Assembly (NCBI GenBank): GCA_963820775.1
Contig: CAWGBF010000013.1
Coordinates: forward strand, 62,001 to 126,000
DNA length: 64,000 nucleotides
Reading direction: 5' to 3'
DNA from: Roseiarcus sp963820775
GTDB taxonomy: Bacteria; Pseudomonadota; Alphaproteobacteria; Rhizobiales; Beijerinckiaceae
Shown: positions 1 to 9,343 of the stretch, in pieces
Numbering within the stretch: the first letter of the stretch is position 1
Layout of the letters: every line of letters begins with the position of its first letter
Made by a program: the position numbers and the translations under genes
The notes under the pieces: generated by a model
Told to the model about the DNA's origin: nothing
What the model saw: the letters and a program-made list of their open reading frames with translations, nothing else
Databases searched by the model: none

Positions 1-1
1 C

Positions 2-709
2 GACACCTGGACGCTGATGCGTTTCACCGAATGGGATAACGATCAGGGCAATCTCGAATGGCTGATCCGTAAGGACGGCTGCATGCATTGCGAGGATCCG
101 GGCTGCCTCAAGGCCTGCCCGGCGCCCGGCGCGATCGTGCAATACGCCAATGGGATCGTCGACTTCGTCAGCGAGAATTGCATCGGCTGCGGCTACTGCA
201 TCAAGGGCTGCCCGTTCAATATTCCCCGTGTCAGCAAGGTCGATCACAAATCCTACAAATGCACGCTCTGCTCCGATCGCGTCACGGTCGGCAAGGAGCC
301 GGCCTGCGTGAAGGCCTGTCCCACCGGCGCAATCATGTTCGGCTCGAAGGCGGATATGACGAACTGGGCGGGCGAGCGCGTCATCGACCTCAAGTCGCGC
401 GGGTTTGAGAACGCGGGCCTGTACGATCCGCCAGGGGTTGGCGGCACGCATGTGATGTATGTTCTGCACCACGCCGACCGGCCGTCGCTCTATGCAGGCC
501 TGCCGGACAATCCGAAGATCAGCATGCTGGTCGAGATCTGGAAGGGCGTCTTGAAGCCGCTTGCGGTGGCCGGCGTCGCCCTCGCCGCGGTTGCGGGATT
601 CTTCCACTGGATCACGGCGGGGCCGAACGAAGTGCAGCCCGAGGACGACATCGCGGCGGCGAAGCTCATTCGCGAGTCGGACGGCAACGCCAGAGGACGC
701 GCGACATGA
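2..709 (+). CDS. fdoH: Formate dehydrogenase beta subunit (iron-sulfur), 5' truncated by window edge
   Basis: This is the electron-transfer subunit of a membrane-bound respiratory formate dehydrogenase, passing electrons from the catalytic alpha subunit to cytochrome b. The frame is open from base 2, and the ATG at 17 is an internal Met, so the gene starts outside the window. Ferredoxin-type cysteine sets are visible: CMHCEDPGCLKACP, CIGCGYCIKGCP and CTLCSDRV followed by CVKACP, which fit 4Fe-4S clusters. A single hydrophobic segment near the C-terminus (KPLAVAGVALAAVAGFFHWI) is the expected membrane anchor. The stop overlaps the start of the gamma-subunit gene (ATGA), indicating translational coupling. 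Confidence 0.95.
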   Translation, partial: DTWTLMRFTEWDNDQGNLEWLIRKDGCMHCEDPGCLKACPAPGAIVQYANGIVDFVSENCIGCGYCIKGCPFNIPRVSKVDHKSYKCTLCSDRVTVGKEPACVKACPTGAIMFGSKADMTNWAGERVIDLKSRGFENAGLYDPPGVGGTHVMYVLHHADRPSLYAGLPDNPKISMLVEIWKGVLKPLAVAGVALAAVAGFFHWITAGPNEVQPEDDIAAAKLIRESDGNARGRAT

Positions 710-1374
710 GCTACCCTCTCGGGACGATCATTCGCAATTCCACGGTCGCGCGGATCAATCACTGGATCACCGCCACCTGCTTCGTGTTGCTGATGCTATC
801 GGGCCTGTCGATGTTCGATCCACCCTTGTTTTTTCTCGCCGACTTGTTCGGAAGCGGGCAGTGGGAGCGCGCGATCCATCCGTGGATCGGCTGCGTGCTG
901 CTCGTGAGCTATGCTGGGCTCATCGTGCAGTTCTGGCGCGACAATTTCTGGAACCGGGACGACATCGCCTGGATGGGCGCGATCGTGCGCGTGCTGCGCA
1001 ACCAGGAGGAAGGCGTGCCCGAGGTTGGGCGGTTCAACGCCGGGCAGAAATTCGTGTTCTGGTCAATGGCCTTGCTCGTGCCTGTCCTCTTCCTCACCGG
1101 CCTCGTGATCTGGGAAGTCTACTTCGGCAAAGCGACTCGCATTGAGACGCAGCGCGCCGCGGAACTCATTCACAGCTACGCGGCGATCGCGGCGATCATC
1201 ATCTGGATCACCCATGTCTACGCTGCGCTCTGGGTGCGCGGCTCGATGCGCGGAATGACTCGGGGCTGGGTTACGCCCGGCTGGGCCTGGCGTCATCATC
1301 GCAAATGGCTGCGCAGCCTTGTCTCGACAGGCTCGCGAGGTCCTCGTCCGCGGCGTGCGGCCGAGGGTTCATGA
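706..1374 (+). CDS. fdoI: Formate dehydrogenase gamma subunit (cytochrome b556)
   Basis: This is the membrane cytochrome b subunit of formate dehydrogenase, which takes electrons from the iron-sulfur subunit and reduces quinone. The 222-residue product has four hydrophobic segments. Histidines suited to heme binding occur in RINHWITATC, AIHPWIGC, ELIHSYAA and WITHVYAALW, the usual family pattern. The C-terminal tail (RGWVTPGWAWRHHRKW) is also typical. It overlaps the beta gene by four bases upstream, and its stop overlaps the fdhE start (ATGA), so the three genes form one operon. Confidence 0.95.
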   Translation: MSYPLGTIIRNSTVARINHWITATCFVLLMLSGLSMFDPPLFFLADLFGSGQWERAIHPWIGCVLLVSYAGLIVQFWRDNFWNRDDIAWMGAIVRVLRNQEEGVPEVGRFNAGQKFVFWSMALLVPVLFLTGLVIWEVYFGKATRIETQRAAELIHSYAAIAAIIIWITHVYAALWVRGSMRGMTRGWVTPGWAWRHHRKWLRSLVSTGSRGPRPRRAAEGS

Positions 1375-2300
1375 GGCAAGGCGAGACCGCGCCGAAAAGC
1401 GGCTGGATCGGCAATGCGTCCGGCGGCGTTAAGGCGCCGGAGCCGATCCTGCTCCCCGATGCGGCGGTCCGCTTCGCTCGGACCGCCGAGCGGCTCGAGG
1501 GCTTGTCGAAGGGCCATCCGATGGAAAGATGGCTTGACTTTATGGCGAAGGTCGCGCGCGCTCAGCACCGTGTGGCGACGATGCTCCCGTCTTTTGCCGC
1601 GCCCAATGGAGCGGCGGTGGAGCAGGCCGTCGCCGCTCGCATTCCGCCGATTTCCGCCGATGGACACCGGCGCGATCCGGCGTGGCGTGACGGTCTGGCT
1701 CCGCTGCTCGATACCGCCGTCAGCGAGGGGCTGCCGTCTCCGGCGGAGGCGCTCGCGTTGGGACTGCGCGTCCGCAGCGCCGCCTCCACGGAGGCGCTGG
1801 CCGACGCGTTCTTGCGTGGCGTCGTTGACGAAAAGGACGCCGGCTCGAGCTTCTGGATTGCTGCGGCGTTGCAGGTCTATTTCACTCGTCTTGCGGGACG
1901 CCTGTCGGCGCCGGCGCTGCGGCTGCTCGAACAGCGATCCTTATGCCCCTGCTGCGGCTCGACATCATCGGCGAGCCTCGTGACGGGCGCGGGGCAAAAT
2001 CCCGGGGCGCGCTATCTCTGCTGCTCCCTCTGCTCGACGGGGTGGAACTATTCGCGCGCCGTCTGCGTCACCTGCGGCGGCTCGCGTACGCTCGCACTCA
2101 GGGGAATCGAAGGCGATTCCGGTCTCGTGAAGGCGGAGACCTGCGACGAGTGCTGGACCTATTCGAAGATGGTGTATCAGGCCAAAGACATGCAGGCCGA
2201 CCCTTACGCGGATGACTTCGCCACACTCGCCCTTGACGTCATGGTTGGGGAAGCCGGCTGGGCGCGCCACGCCCCCAATCCGCTGCTGCTCGTCGGTTAG
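1371..2300 (+). CDS. fdhE: Formate dehydrogenase accessory protein FdhE
   Basis: FdhE is a cytoplasmic protein needed for assembly of active formate dehydrogenase rather than for the reaction itself. The 309-residue product carries four C-x-x-C pairs in its C-terminal half: CPCCGS, CSLCSTGW, CVTCGG and CDECWTY. This is the rubredoxin-like metal-binding signature of the family. The start at 1371 is chosen because it overlaps the gamma-subunit stop. An upstream in-frame start at 1305 would lie deep inside fdoI. The context directly after the structural subunits supports the call. Confidence 0.93.
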   Translation: MRQGETAPKSGWIGNASGGVKAPEPILLPDAAVRFARTAERLEGLSKGHPMERWLDFMAKVARAQHRVATMLPSFAAPNGAAVEQAVAARIPPISADGHRRDPAWRDGLAPLLDTAVSEGLPSPAEALALGLRVRSAASTEALADAFLRGVVDEKDAGSSFWIAAALQVYFTRLAGRLSAPALRLLEQRSLCPCCGSTSSASLVTGAGQNPGARYLCCSLCSTGWNYSRAVCVTCGGSRTLALRGIEGDSGLVKAETCDECWTYSKMVYQAKDMQADPYADDFATLALDVMVGEAGWARHAPNPLLLVG

Positions 2301-2407
2301 GTCGCTCTCAGTCGACTCCGTTCACTTTGCTCTGGCCTTGGGGAGCGTGGAAGTCTATCCTTCAATCCGTTCGCCATGTGCCCGACGTCCTCTGGAGGAG
2401 GCAAGCC

Positions 2408-3512
2408 ATGCTCGACCGCCGCGACTTCCTAAAATCTGCAGCTTCAGTAGCCACGCTTGGAGTGAGCGCGATCCCCGCTGCCGCCGATCCGAGCGCGTTC
2501 GCCCCCGATCCCCGGCGATTGGCGCAGCTACGAGATCCGCACCATTGTCGAGATCAACTCGACCGAGCCCGTCCGGATCTGGGCGCCGGCCGCCGCCTTC
2601 GACGCCCCGGGCTGGAGCCGCCCCCTAGGGACGAACTGGACAGGCAACGCGGATTTCGCCGAGATCGTCCGCGATCCCGTCTATGGCGCTCAATTCGTCC
2701 ACCTCGACTGGGGGGCGGGCTCGGGCGGACGCCGCGCTGAGATCATGAGCCGGGTCGCGACGCGCGACCGCGCGGTGGACATCCGTGCGGCGGAAAGGCC
2801 ACGCCGCGTCCTCTTGCCCGAGGCGCGCGCGCTTTACACGAGACCGACCGCGCTCATCCCGACCGACGGGATCGTCAAGCAGACCTCCGACAGGATCGTC
2901 GCCGGCGCCACAAGCGATGTCGGGAAGGCGCGCGCAATCTACGATTGGCTCGTCGCGAATACGGAGCGCATCGCCGCGACGCGCGGCTGCGGTTCGGGCG
3001 ACATCAAGGCGATGCTGGCGGCGGAAAGGCTTGGCGGCAAATGCGCCGACATCAACGGCCTGTTTGTCGGCCTCGCTCGCGCCGCGGGTCTTCCAGCACG
3101 CGACCTCTATGGCGTTCGCGTCGCCCCATCGCGCTTCGGCTACAAGAGCCTCGGCGCCGGTTCGAGCAACGTCACCAAGGCCCAGCATTGCCGGGCCGAC
3201 GTTTGGCTCGAGGGGATTGGCTGGACGCCGATGGACGCAGCCGACGTCCGAAAGGTCATGCTGGAGGAGCCGCCGACTCATCTGAGCGCGGACGAGCCCA
3301 AAGTCGTCGCCGCGCGCCAAGCGCTGATCGGCGCCTGCGAAGGCAATTGGGTCGCGTTCAACTGCGCGCACGACGTCGCGTTGCCGGGCGCCTCGGGCGG
3401 GCCGGTCGGCTTCCTCATGTATCCTGAGGGCGAGGTCGGCGGCCTTCGGCTCGATTGCCTCGATCCCGCGGCGTTCCGCTACCGTATCGAGGCGCGCGAG
3501 ATCTCCATTTGA
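2408..3512 (+). CDS. Secreted transglutaminase-like protein, broken by one extra base
   Basis: This is a transglutaminase-like cysteine peptidase-fold protein. The N-terminus has a twin-arginine-type signal (MLDRRDFLKSAASVATLG, cleavage near AIPAAADP), so export is likely. A frameshift in the C-run at about 2510-2513 then moves the reading frame; removing one C joins it to GDWRSYEIRTIVEI and gives 367 residues. The catalytic triad is visible as Cys in GGKCADINGLF, His in AQHCRADVW and Asp in PMDAADVRK. A GGAGG ribosome binding site precedes 2408. Its substrate is unknown. Its stop overlaps the selD start. Confidence 0.8.
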
Positions 3513-4556
3513 ACGCTCCCATCCTTCGCCTGACCGCTCTCGCCCATGGCGGCGGCTGCGGTTGCAAACTGTCGCCCGCCGTACTGCGCGAGCTGCTCGC
3601 CGAGCAACCGGCGGCGGCGCCCTTCGCCAATCTGCTGGTCGGCACGGAGACCGGCGACGACGCCGCGGTATGGCGGCTCGACGATGAGACCTGCATCGTC
3701 GCGACCACCGACTTCTTCATGCCGATGGTCGACGACCCGTTCGACTTCGGCCGCATCGCCGCGACCAACGCGCTCTCCGACGTCTACGCGATGGGCGGGA
3801 GACCCATCTTCGCGCTCGCGGTCCTCGGCATGCCGATCAACAGCATGCCGACGAGCATGATCCGCGAAATCCTGCGCGGCGGCGCGGCGATGGCGGCGGA
3901 GGCGGGAATCCCCGTCGCTGGCGGCCACTCCATCGATTCGCCCGAGCCGATCTATGGTCTCGCCGTCGTCGGCCTCGTCTCGACGAAGGCGCTCAGACGC
4001 AATTCGGAAGCGCGTCCCGGCGACGCCCTGATCCTGACGAAGCCGATCGGCGTCGGGATCTATTCGGCGGCGATCAAGAAGGGCGCGCTCTCCGACGACG
4101 GCTATCGCGAGATGCTCGGCTTCATGACGCGTCTCAATGTCGTCGGAGCAGAGCTCGCGCGAATGAAGGACGTTCACGCGATGACCGATGTCACGGGTTT
4201 CGGCCTGCTTGGCCACGCGCTCGAAATGGCGCGGGGCGCCGGCGTCACCGTCCGTCTGCGCCTTGACGATGTCCCGCTGCTCGACCAAGCGGAGAGCCTT
4301 GTCCAGGCGGCCTACTTCACCGGCGCGTCGGAGCGCAATTGGTCGAGCTATGGAGACGGCGTTGATTTGCCTGTGGGCCTCGAGGACTGGCGACGTCGTT
4401 TGCTGACCGATCCGCAGACTTCGGGCGGTCTGCTTGATCGCCTGCGACGCCAACTCCGCGCCAAGGATCTGCTCGCGCATCCAAGAAGGCGATCCGCGCG
4501 CTGCGATTCTCGGATCGGTTGAACGCGGCGAGCCGATCGTAGTCGTCCAGCCCTAA
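3509..4556 (+). CDS. selD: Selenide, water dikinase (selenophosphate synthetase), one frameshift
   Basis: SelD makes selenophosphate from selenide and ATP, the selenium donor for selenocysteine synthesis. The glycine-rich catalytic motif HGGGCGCKLSP near residues 14-24 has Cys at the active site, so the enzyme itself is not a selenoprotein. The family motif LTDPQTSGGLL lies at about 4405-4435. One extra base at about 4433-4436 shifts the frame; the correct tail then reads IACDANSAPRI through ERGEPIVVVQP to a stop at 4556, giving about 348 residues. The likely start is TTG at 3509, overlapping the previous stop. Confidence 0.9.
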
Positions 4557-4621
4557 GCGCCGTCCGCGTCATTTGGCGCGGCGCGGCGCCTGACTCCAGG
4601 CTATAAAAGCCGCCCCGTCAG

Positions 4622-4879
4622 CTACATCGGGGGTTGGCCGCGAAAAGCGATAGGCGGCTTAGACGAGGGCGCGGTCGCATGGTGTGCATCGAATCCGCCA
4701 CGGGACGGCGTGATGGATCCAGCGCCGTCCGAGCCATTGGCGCCGCTCCCCAGCCACGGCACAAGTGAGCTTGCTTTAGTGACGTTGGCCAGCGTCTCGC
4801 CGGCGGATTGTGCGAACGCCAGACCGGGGACGAGAACAAACACTGTTGTTGCAAGAATTTTGATGTTCATAGTGGTCAT
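4622..4879 (-). CDS. Small secreted protein of unknown function
   Basis: This 85-residue protein has a clear Sec signal peptide (MTTMNIKILATTVFVLVPG, cleavage after AFAQ) and a low-complexity Gly/Ser/Pro mature part. An AGGGAG ribosome binding site lies about eight bases upstream of the start at 4879. An internal start at 4870 is also possible. No family is recognised. It sits alone between selD and the tRNA-Sec gene, so its context says little. It is probably periplasmic or secreted. Confidence 0.5.
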   Translation of the reverse strand: MTTMNIKILATTVFVLVPGLAFAQSAGETLANVTKASSLVPWLGSGANGSDGAGSITPSRGGFDAHHATAPSSKPPIAFRGQPPM

Positions 4880-5005
4880 CACGTTCTTTCTCCCTCTGCA
4901 ACCAGCAACCCAACTAACACGATTTCGCGTGGGCAAGTGTGACAAGCCTCACACTCCGGCGCGCCAAGACGCCTCGTCCGCCTGTTTTCCTAACCTTTTC
5001 AACGG

Positions 5006-7086
5006 CTACGACGATTTGAGGCCAGAAGCTCCTGGCGGCGTTGGCGGAAGAGAGTGGGAGTCGAACCCACCTGAGACAGGCTCGCTGCCCCACACGGATT
5101 TGAAGTCCGGGCGCCCCACCGGGGACGATTCTCCTCCATTCTCGTCGCCGGATTGACATGGCCCCCCGAACAAATCCAGGCGATGCCGGTTGACCCGGCG
5201 CTCATCGCCTTTGCGCAACGTCACGCCATGCCGATCGAAGAAGTCGAGGATTTGGATCGCCACCTTGCGGCCGTTGTCGACTTGATCGCGGAATTGCGCG
5301 GCGGAAAAACAGCCGTCCTTCGCTGCAGCCGACAGGTCCGCAACGATCGTGGTCATCTCCCTCACCGTCGACCGCAAAAAGAAATGGTCGTGCGCCACCT
5401 CGTCGGCCCAACCCATGCGCCCCGCACGTTTGAGGGCGCGGCGCAGATCTTTTTCAGCGCGACCGGTCGCGGCCGCGAGGTCGCGCACTCTGGGCGGACG
5501 GAATCGCTGCGGCCCCGCCGAGAAGCGGCGCGATCATCTCCCACGCGGCCTTATCCTCGGGCGTCAGCTGCACCTCGTGCGATGGCAGCCTGACGAACGC
5601 TCCTTCCAGAACGAGCAGGCCCGAGCCGGCAAGCTTTTTCAAGGCGACGTCGAACGCGGGCTTCGGCAGCTTCGGCTGCGACGCGACCCGCAGCTGCTCT
5701 CGTCCCAATCCTTGAAGATCCGGATGTTCGGCGTGATAGGCGCCGATCCGCTCGAGCATGGCCGACGCGAAGAGGGCCCAACGCTCGCGGCTCACCGCGA
5801 CTCTTCGAATCTCCCGACTCCAAAATGACAAGACCTAGCTCCGACGCCAGCTGATCCGCTCGCTCGGCGGAGAGCGCCCGATCTCGCGCAAACGCGGCAA
5901 GGTCAAAGGCGAACGGCGGCGTTTCCAGAAGCGCCGCGAGGCAAGCCGACGGATCGGCCAGCTCGAGCGCCGCGCGCTGCGCGCGCCTCTCCGGCGTCCG
6001 CCTCCCTCTCGCCTTGGCGCGCAGATCAAGGAACAGGCCGCCGCCCAGCGTTCGCTGGGCCGATGCGTCCCGAACGACGAAGCGGTCATGCGCCGCCGCG
6101 GCGATCGGCCGATCAAGGACGAGCTGGACGTTGGCCTCTTCTCCGGGCGCGATCGGCTTGTCGTCGAACAGGACGATGCGCGCGCCGGCTTCGGCCGCGG
6201 CATGGTGAAGCCGGACAGGGAACCATTGACCGACCGGCTTCTTCTCGGTCGGCAAGATCCGGATGCGGGCGTCGATGCGGTCGGTTGGCGCGTGCAGTTC
6301 GGGATCGAGCGCGACGTCGCCGCGCCGGATCGCGTCTTTTGTTATGCCCGGGCCCGTGAGATTGAGCGCGCAGCGGTCGCCCGCATGCGCCGACTCGGCC
6401 GGGCGGTTCTGCGCATGAAGAGATCGCACACGCGCGAACAATCCGGATGGGCTGAGCTGAACTCGGTCGCCGAGATGGACCGAACCCGACAGCACCGTTC
6501 CGGTCGCCACGACCCCGACGCCGGAGAGCGTGAAGACGCGATCGATCGCGAGCCGAAACCTCTTGCCTGCTGTACGATCGGGCGCCGCGCCCGCCGCCTC
6601 TTCGAGATGGGCGCGCAGCGCATCCACGCCCTCGCCGGTCAGCGCCGAGACCGTCAGGACCTCGGCATGCGCGAGCGTTGTCGCAGCGATCATCGCTTTT
6701 GCTTGGCCGGCGATGTGCTCGATGCGCTCAGGCGAAGCGAGGTCCGCCTTTGTAAGGACCACCGCGCCGCGATTGACGCCAAGCAAGTCGAGGATCGCCA
6801 GATGCTCCAGCGTTTGCGGCATAATCCCGTCGTCGACGGCGATTGTCAGAAGCGCGAAATCAATCCCGCTTGCGCCCGCGAGCATTGTGTGAACGAAGCG
6901 CTCGTGGCCCGGAACATCAATGAAGCCGACACGATCCCCCGATCGCGTAGGCATGTAGGCGAAGCCGAGATCAATGGTGATGCCGCGGGCCTTCTCATCC
7001 TTCAGCCGGTCGCCGGCGACGCCCGTCATCGCTTTGACCAGAGCCGTCTTGCCGTGATCGATATGACCGGCGAGGCCAACAATCAT
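5006..7086 (-). CDS. selB: Selenocysteine-specific elongation factor SelB, two frameshifts
   Basis: SelB is the GTPase that delivers Sec-tRNA to UGA codons by binding a SECIS hairpin. The N-terminal G domain is clear: GHIDHGKTALVKAMTG (P-loop), DEKARGITIDLGF (switch I), DVPGHERFVH and LTKAD. The C-terminal winged-helix part is split by two extra bases, near 5825 and near 5515, which join segments beginning REIRRVAVSRERW and RDLAAATGRAEKDL. The last SelB-like residues (NRHRLDLFG) lie near 5160. No stop occurs there in any frame, and the open frame runs through tRNA-Sec to 5006. The start overlaps the selA stop. Confidence 0.9.
5042..5137 (-). tRNA. selC: tRNA-Sec (anticodon TCA)
   Basis: On the reverse strand the gene starts GGAGGAGA and ends TCTCTTCC plus G and an encoded CCA. 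The acceptor stem has eight pairs and there is a long variable arm, for 96 nt including CCA. These are hallmarks of selenocysteine tRNA. The anticodon loop ACTTCAAA carries TCA, which reads UGA. The T-loop GGTTCGACTCC is canonical. It lies immediately downstream of selB on the same strand, as expected for a selA-selB-selC cluster. Confidence 0.96.
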
Positions 7087-8540
7087 GGGCCCGCGTCCGT
7101 CGCCGTCTGCTCCTCAGTGGGCGCGCCGCATGCCCGCCTCTGGGCGATGTCCTTGAAGTGCGACAGATTGGAGAGGAACGCCTCGTCCTCGCCCGCGCAG
7201 CGCAGGTCAAGCACCAGGCGCTCCTTCTCGATCCGGCCGATCACAGGTCGCGGCAGTTCGCGCAGCATCGCCGACAAGCGTTCGAGCCCGCCCCCTTTCC
7301 CCTTGGAGGCGATGGCGAGACCGGCGCTTGCTATGGTTTCGAGCGGCAGCGCGCCCGATCCGATCTGGCTTTCGCATTCGCAGACTTCCACTGCGAAGTC
7401 GCGGCCGAGGGCGTCCGCCGCCTCGGGCAGCATGCGCCGGGCCTGCGCCTCGATCTCAGGTCGCAACCGCGTCAGCATCCGCAACGTCGGAAGGCGCTCG
7501 GCGAGCCGCATGGGATCGCGATAGAGTTTAAGGGTGGCCTCGATGGCGGCGAGCCTGATCTTGTCGACGCGAAGCGCGCGCTTCATCGGATTGCGATTGA
7601 TCATCTGGATCAGGTCGCGCTTGCCGACAATGAAACCGGCTTGCGGCCCGCCGAGCAATTTGTCGCCGGAAAAAGTCACAACGTCCGCGGCGGCGGCCGC
7701 CTGCCGAACTGTCGGCTCCGCCTGCAGCCCGTATTGCGTGAGGTCGACCAACGTGCCTGAGCCAAGATCGTGGGCGAGCGGAACGCCCCCCTCCTTGGCG
7801 ATGGCGCTGAGATCCGCCGTCCCGACCTCGGCGGTGAAGCCCTGAATGCGGTAGTTCGACGTGTGGACCTTTAGGATCAGCCCGGTCCTTTCGTTCAGCG
7901 CCGAACGATAGTCCTTCTCATGCGTGCGATTGGTCGTGCCGACCTCGACGAGTCGCGCGCCCGCCGAAGCCATGATTTCCGGCAGGCGAAAAGCGCCGCC
8001 AATCTCAATGAGCTCGCCGCGCGACACGACTGCCTCACGGCCGTTCGCCAGCGTGTTCAGCACAAGCAGCACCGCGGCGGCATTGTTATTGACGACCGTC
8101 GCGTCCTCCGCGCCGGTCAGGTCGCATAAGAGACCCCTGACGTGGTCGTCCCGTTCGCCGCGCTTTCCAGCCGCAAGATTGAACTCCAGCGCCACCGGAT
8201 TCCACATCGCCGCGACGGCGGCTTCGACCGCAGCCTCTGCGAGCACCGCCCGGCCGAGATTTGTGTGGAGGACCGTGCCGGTCAAGTTAAACAGGGGACG
8301 CGCGCCGGACCGGTCCTCCATCTCCAGACGGGCGCGGCTTTCATTGGCGAGACGCTCGGCGGTCGGAACGACGCCCGCGCCCTCTTGCACCGCCATGCGC
8401 GCGACCTCAATCGTCGCGCGGATCGCGTCGGCTGAGGCTTTTTGGCCATAGCGCTCGAGAAGAACCGCCGCCGCGGAAGTGTTCAGAACTGCGGATACCG
8501 AGGGCAGGTCGCGCAGGCGCGCCAATATGATGGGGTCCAT
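7083..8540 (-). CDS. selA: L-seryl-tRNA(Sec) selenium transferase
   Basis: SelA is the PLP enzyme converting Ser-tRNA(Sec) to Sec-tRNA(Sec) with selenophosphate, in the cytoplasm. The 485-residue protein has the usual bacterial SelA length. Motifs include NLTGTVLHTNLGRA near residue 86, VVNNNAAAVLL near 150 and the PLP-lysine motif TFSGDKLLGGPQAG, with the lysine at about residue 294. The gene is intact, unlike selD and selB. It heads the selA-selB-tRNA-Sec unit and its stop overlaps the selB start. Confidence 0.96.
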   Translation of the reverse strand: MDPIILARLRDLPSVSAVLNTSAAAVLLERYGQKASADAIRATIEVARMAVQEGAGVVPTAERLANESRARLEMEDRSGARPLFNLTGTVLHTNLGRAVLAEAAVEAAVAAMWNPVALEFNLAAGKRGERDDHVRGLLCDLTGAEDATVVNNNAAAVLLVLNTLANGREAVVSRGELIEIGGAFRLPEIMASAGARLVEVGTTNRTHEKDYRSALNERTGLILKVHTSNYRIQGFTAEVGTADLSAIAKEGGVPLAHDLGSGTLVDLTQYGLQAEPTVRQAAAAADVVTFSGDKLLGGPQAGFIVGKRDLIQMINRNPMKRALRVDKIRLAAIEATLKLYRDPMRLAERLPTLRMLTRLRPEIEAQARRMLPEAADALGRDFAVEVCECESQIGSGALPLETIASAGLAIASKGKGGGLERLSAMLRELPRPVIGRIEKERLVLDLRCAGEDEAFLSNLSHFKDIAQRRACGAPTEEQTATDAGP

Positions 8541-8766
8541 TGTCCCGTCGCTTCAGCCTTGGCGGTCCTACGGGGCCATGTGAAAGCAGCGCGAACCGCC
8601 TACCACGGAGCGGCGCGCGGCGGAAACCACATTGTTTCCAGCCCCCGACCCGATTGCACAAGCCGAGGGGCGCCTCCAGCGGAACAAAACTTGACCTTGA
8701 TTCCGAATTTGGCAGCGGAATACGGAATCTGCCGACTCGACCCCGCCGCTACAGGTTTGGAGACAT

Positions 8767-8840
8767 TGGAGCGGGTGAAGGGAATCGAACCCTCGTATTC
8801 AGCTTGGAAGGCTGCTGCTCTACCATTGAGCTACACCCGC
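8767..8840 (-). tRNA. tRNA-Gly (anticodon TCC)
   Basis: The reverse strand reads GCGGGTGTAGCTCAATGG at the 5' end and GGTTCGATTCCC in the T arm, ending CACCCGC plus T and an encoded CCA. The seven-pair acceptor closes correctly. The anticodon loop CTTCCAA carries TCC. This is the attachment target of the element to its right: the 5' 43 nt (8798-8840) recur at 24502-24544, so the present gene is rebuilt from a chromosomal 3' half and an element-derived 5' half. Confidence 0.96.
8798..8840. repeat. Left attachment-site repeat (43 bp, inside tRNA-Gly)
   Basis: This copy begins TTCAGCTTGGAAGG and ends CTACACCCGC, and is identical over 43 bases to 24502-24544. It spans the 5' acceptor strand, D arm and anticodon arm of the tRNA. 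The flanking bases differ, so the repeat is bounded exactly here. Confidence 0.92.
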
Positions 8841-8931
8841 TAATTCAATACCTTAAGTCTTTTTTGAGTTTGTTGTTGGCACGCTTCTGGCACGGAAATC
8901 AATATATCTTTCTAGCCGATCGCGCCTACCC

Positions 8932-9216
8932 GTGCAACGCATCCGTGACAACCGGGCCGACAGCGCATGGCTGCGTCGGATGGTCCGCACCCATCGACAC
9001 GATTACGCCGTGGCCTCTGCTTGTGGATACAGCGAGGTGAATCTTGACGTGAGCCGTCGCAAAGCGCGACCTCAGAGGGACGGCGTCAAACCGACTCGGC
9101 CGAAAGACGCCTCGCGGTGGCTAGGCCGGCCAGCCGAAAGCGGAATCGCACCCCCCGCTGCCGTCGCGCCCCCGGTGCGCGAGATGCGCGATGTCAACAC
9201 TCGAACTGAGCGATGA
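8932..9216 (+). CDS. Possible small protein near the island left end
   Basis: This is a 94-residue reading frame from a GTG start; internal starts are possible. It is rich in Arg, Pro and Ala and matches no family I recognise. It includes stretches such as GYSEVNLDVSRRKA and KDASRWLGRP. It overlaps the next small frame by 26 bases in a different frame, a layout seen in compact phage-like modules. Without homologues it could be chance in GC-rich DNA, so confidence is low. Confidence 0.3.
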   Translation: MQRIRDNRADSAWLRRMVRTHRHDYAVASACGYSEVNLDVSRRKARPQRDGVKPTRPKDASRWLGRPAESGIAPPAAVAPPVREMRDVNTRTER

Positions 9217-9340
9217 GGATTTCCTTAGGTTACGCGCAAGGAACCACGCGCTGGGGAAGATCATGCACGAGACGCGCGTTGGAGAAGTTGAGGGAATACG
9301 TTTCGATCTGCGTCATAGCGAAATAAACCCTGACGAATGA
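9191..9340 (+). CDS. Possible 49-residue acidic small protein
   Basis: This short frame starts ATG at 9191 (MSTLELSDEDFLRLRARNHA) and ends EINPDE with a stop at 9340. Its charged, helix-like composition looks protein-like rather than random. It abuts the next gene in the same frame. A third frame (reading NEQWITWAALMDIPHEEQ, stop at 9446) overlaps this junction and could be the true N-terminal part of the following gene if a base is wrong there. No family is recognised. Confidence 0.35.
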   Translation: MSTLELSDEDFLRLRARNHALGKIMHETRVGEVEGIRFDLRHSEINPDE

Positions 9341-9343
9341 ACA

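Noticed and set aside
6088..7524. Long forward-strand frame of 478 codons
   Set aside because: It lies antisense to selB and selA, both of which show full family motifs on the reverse strand. The forward product has no domain.
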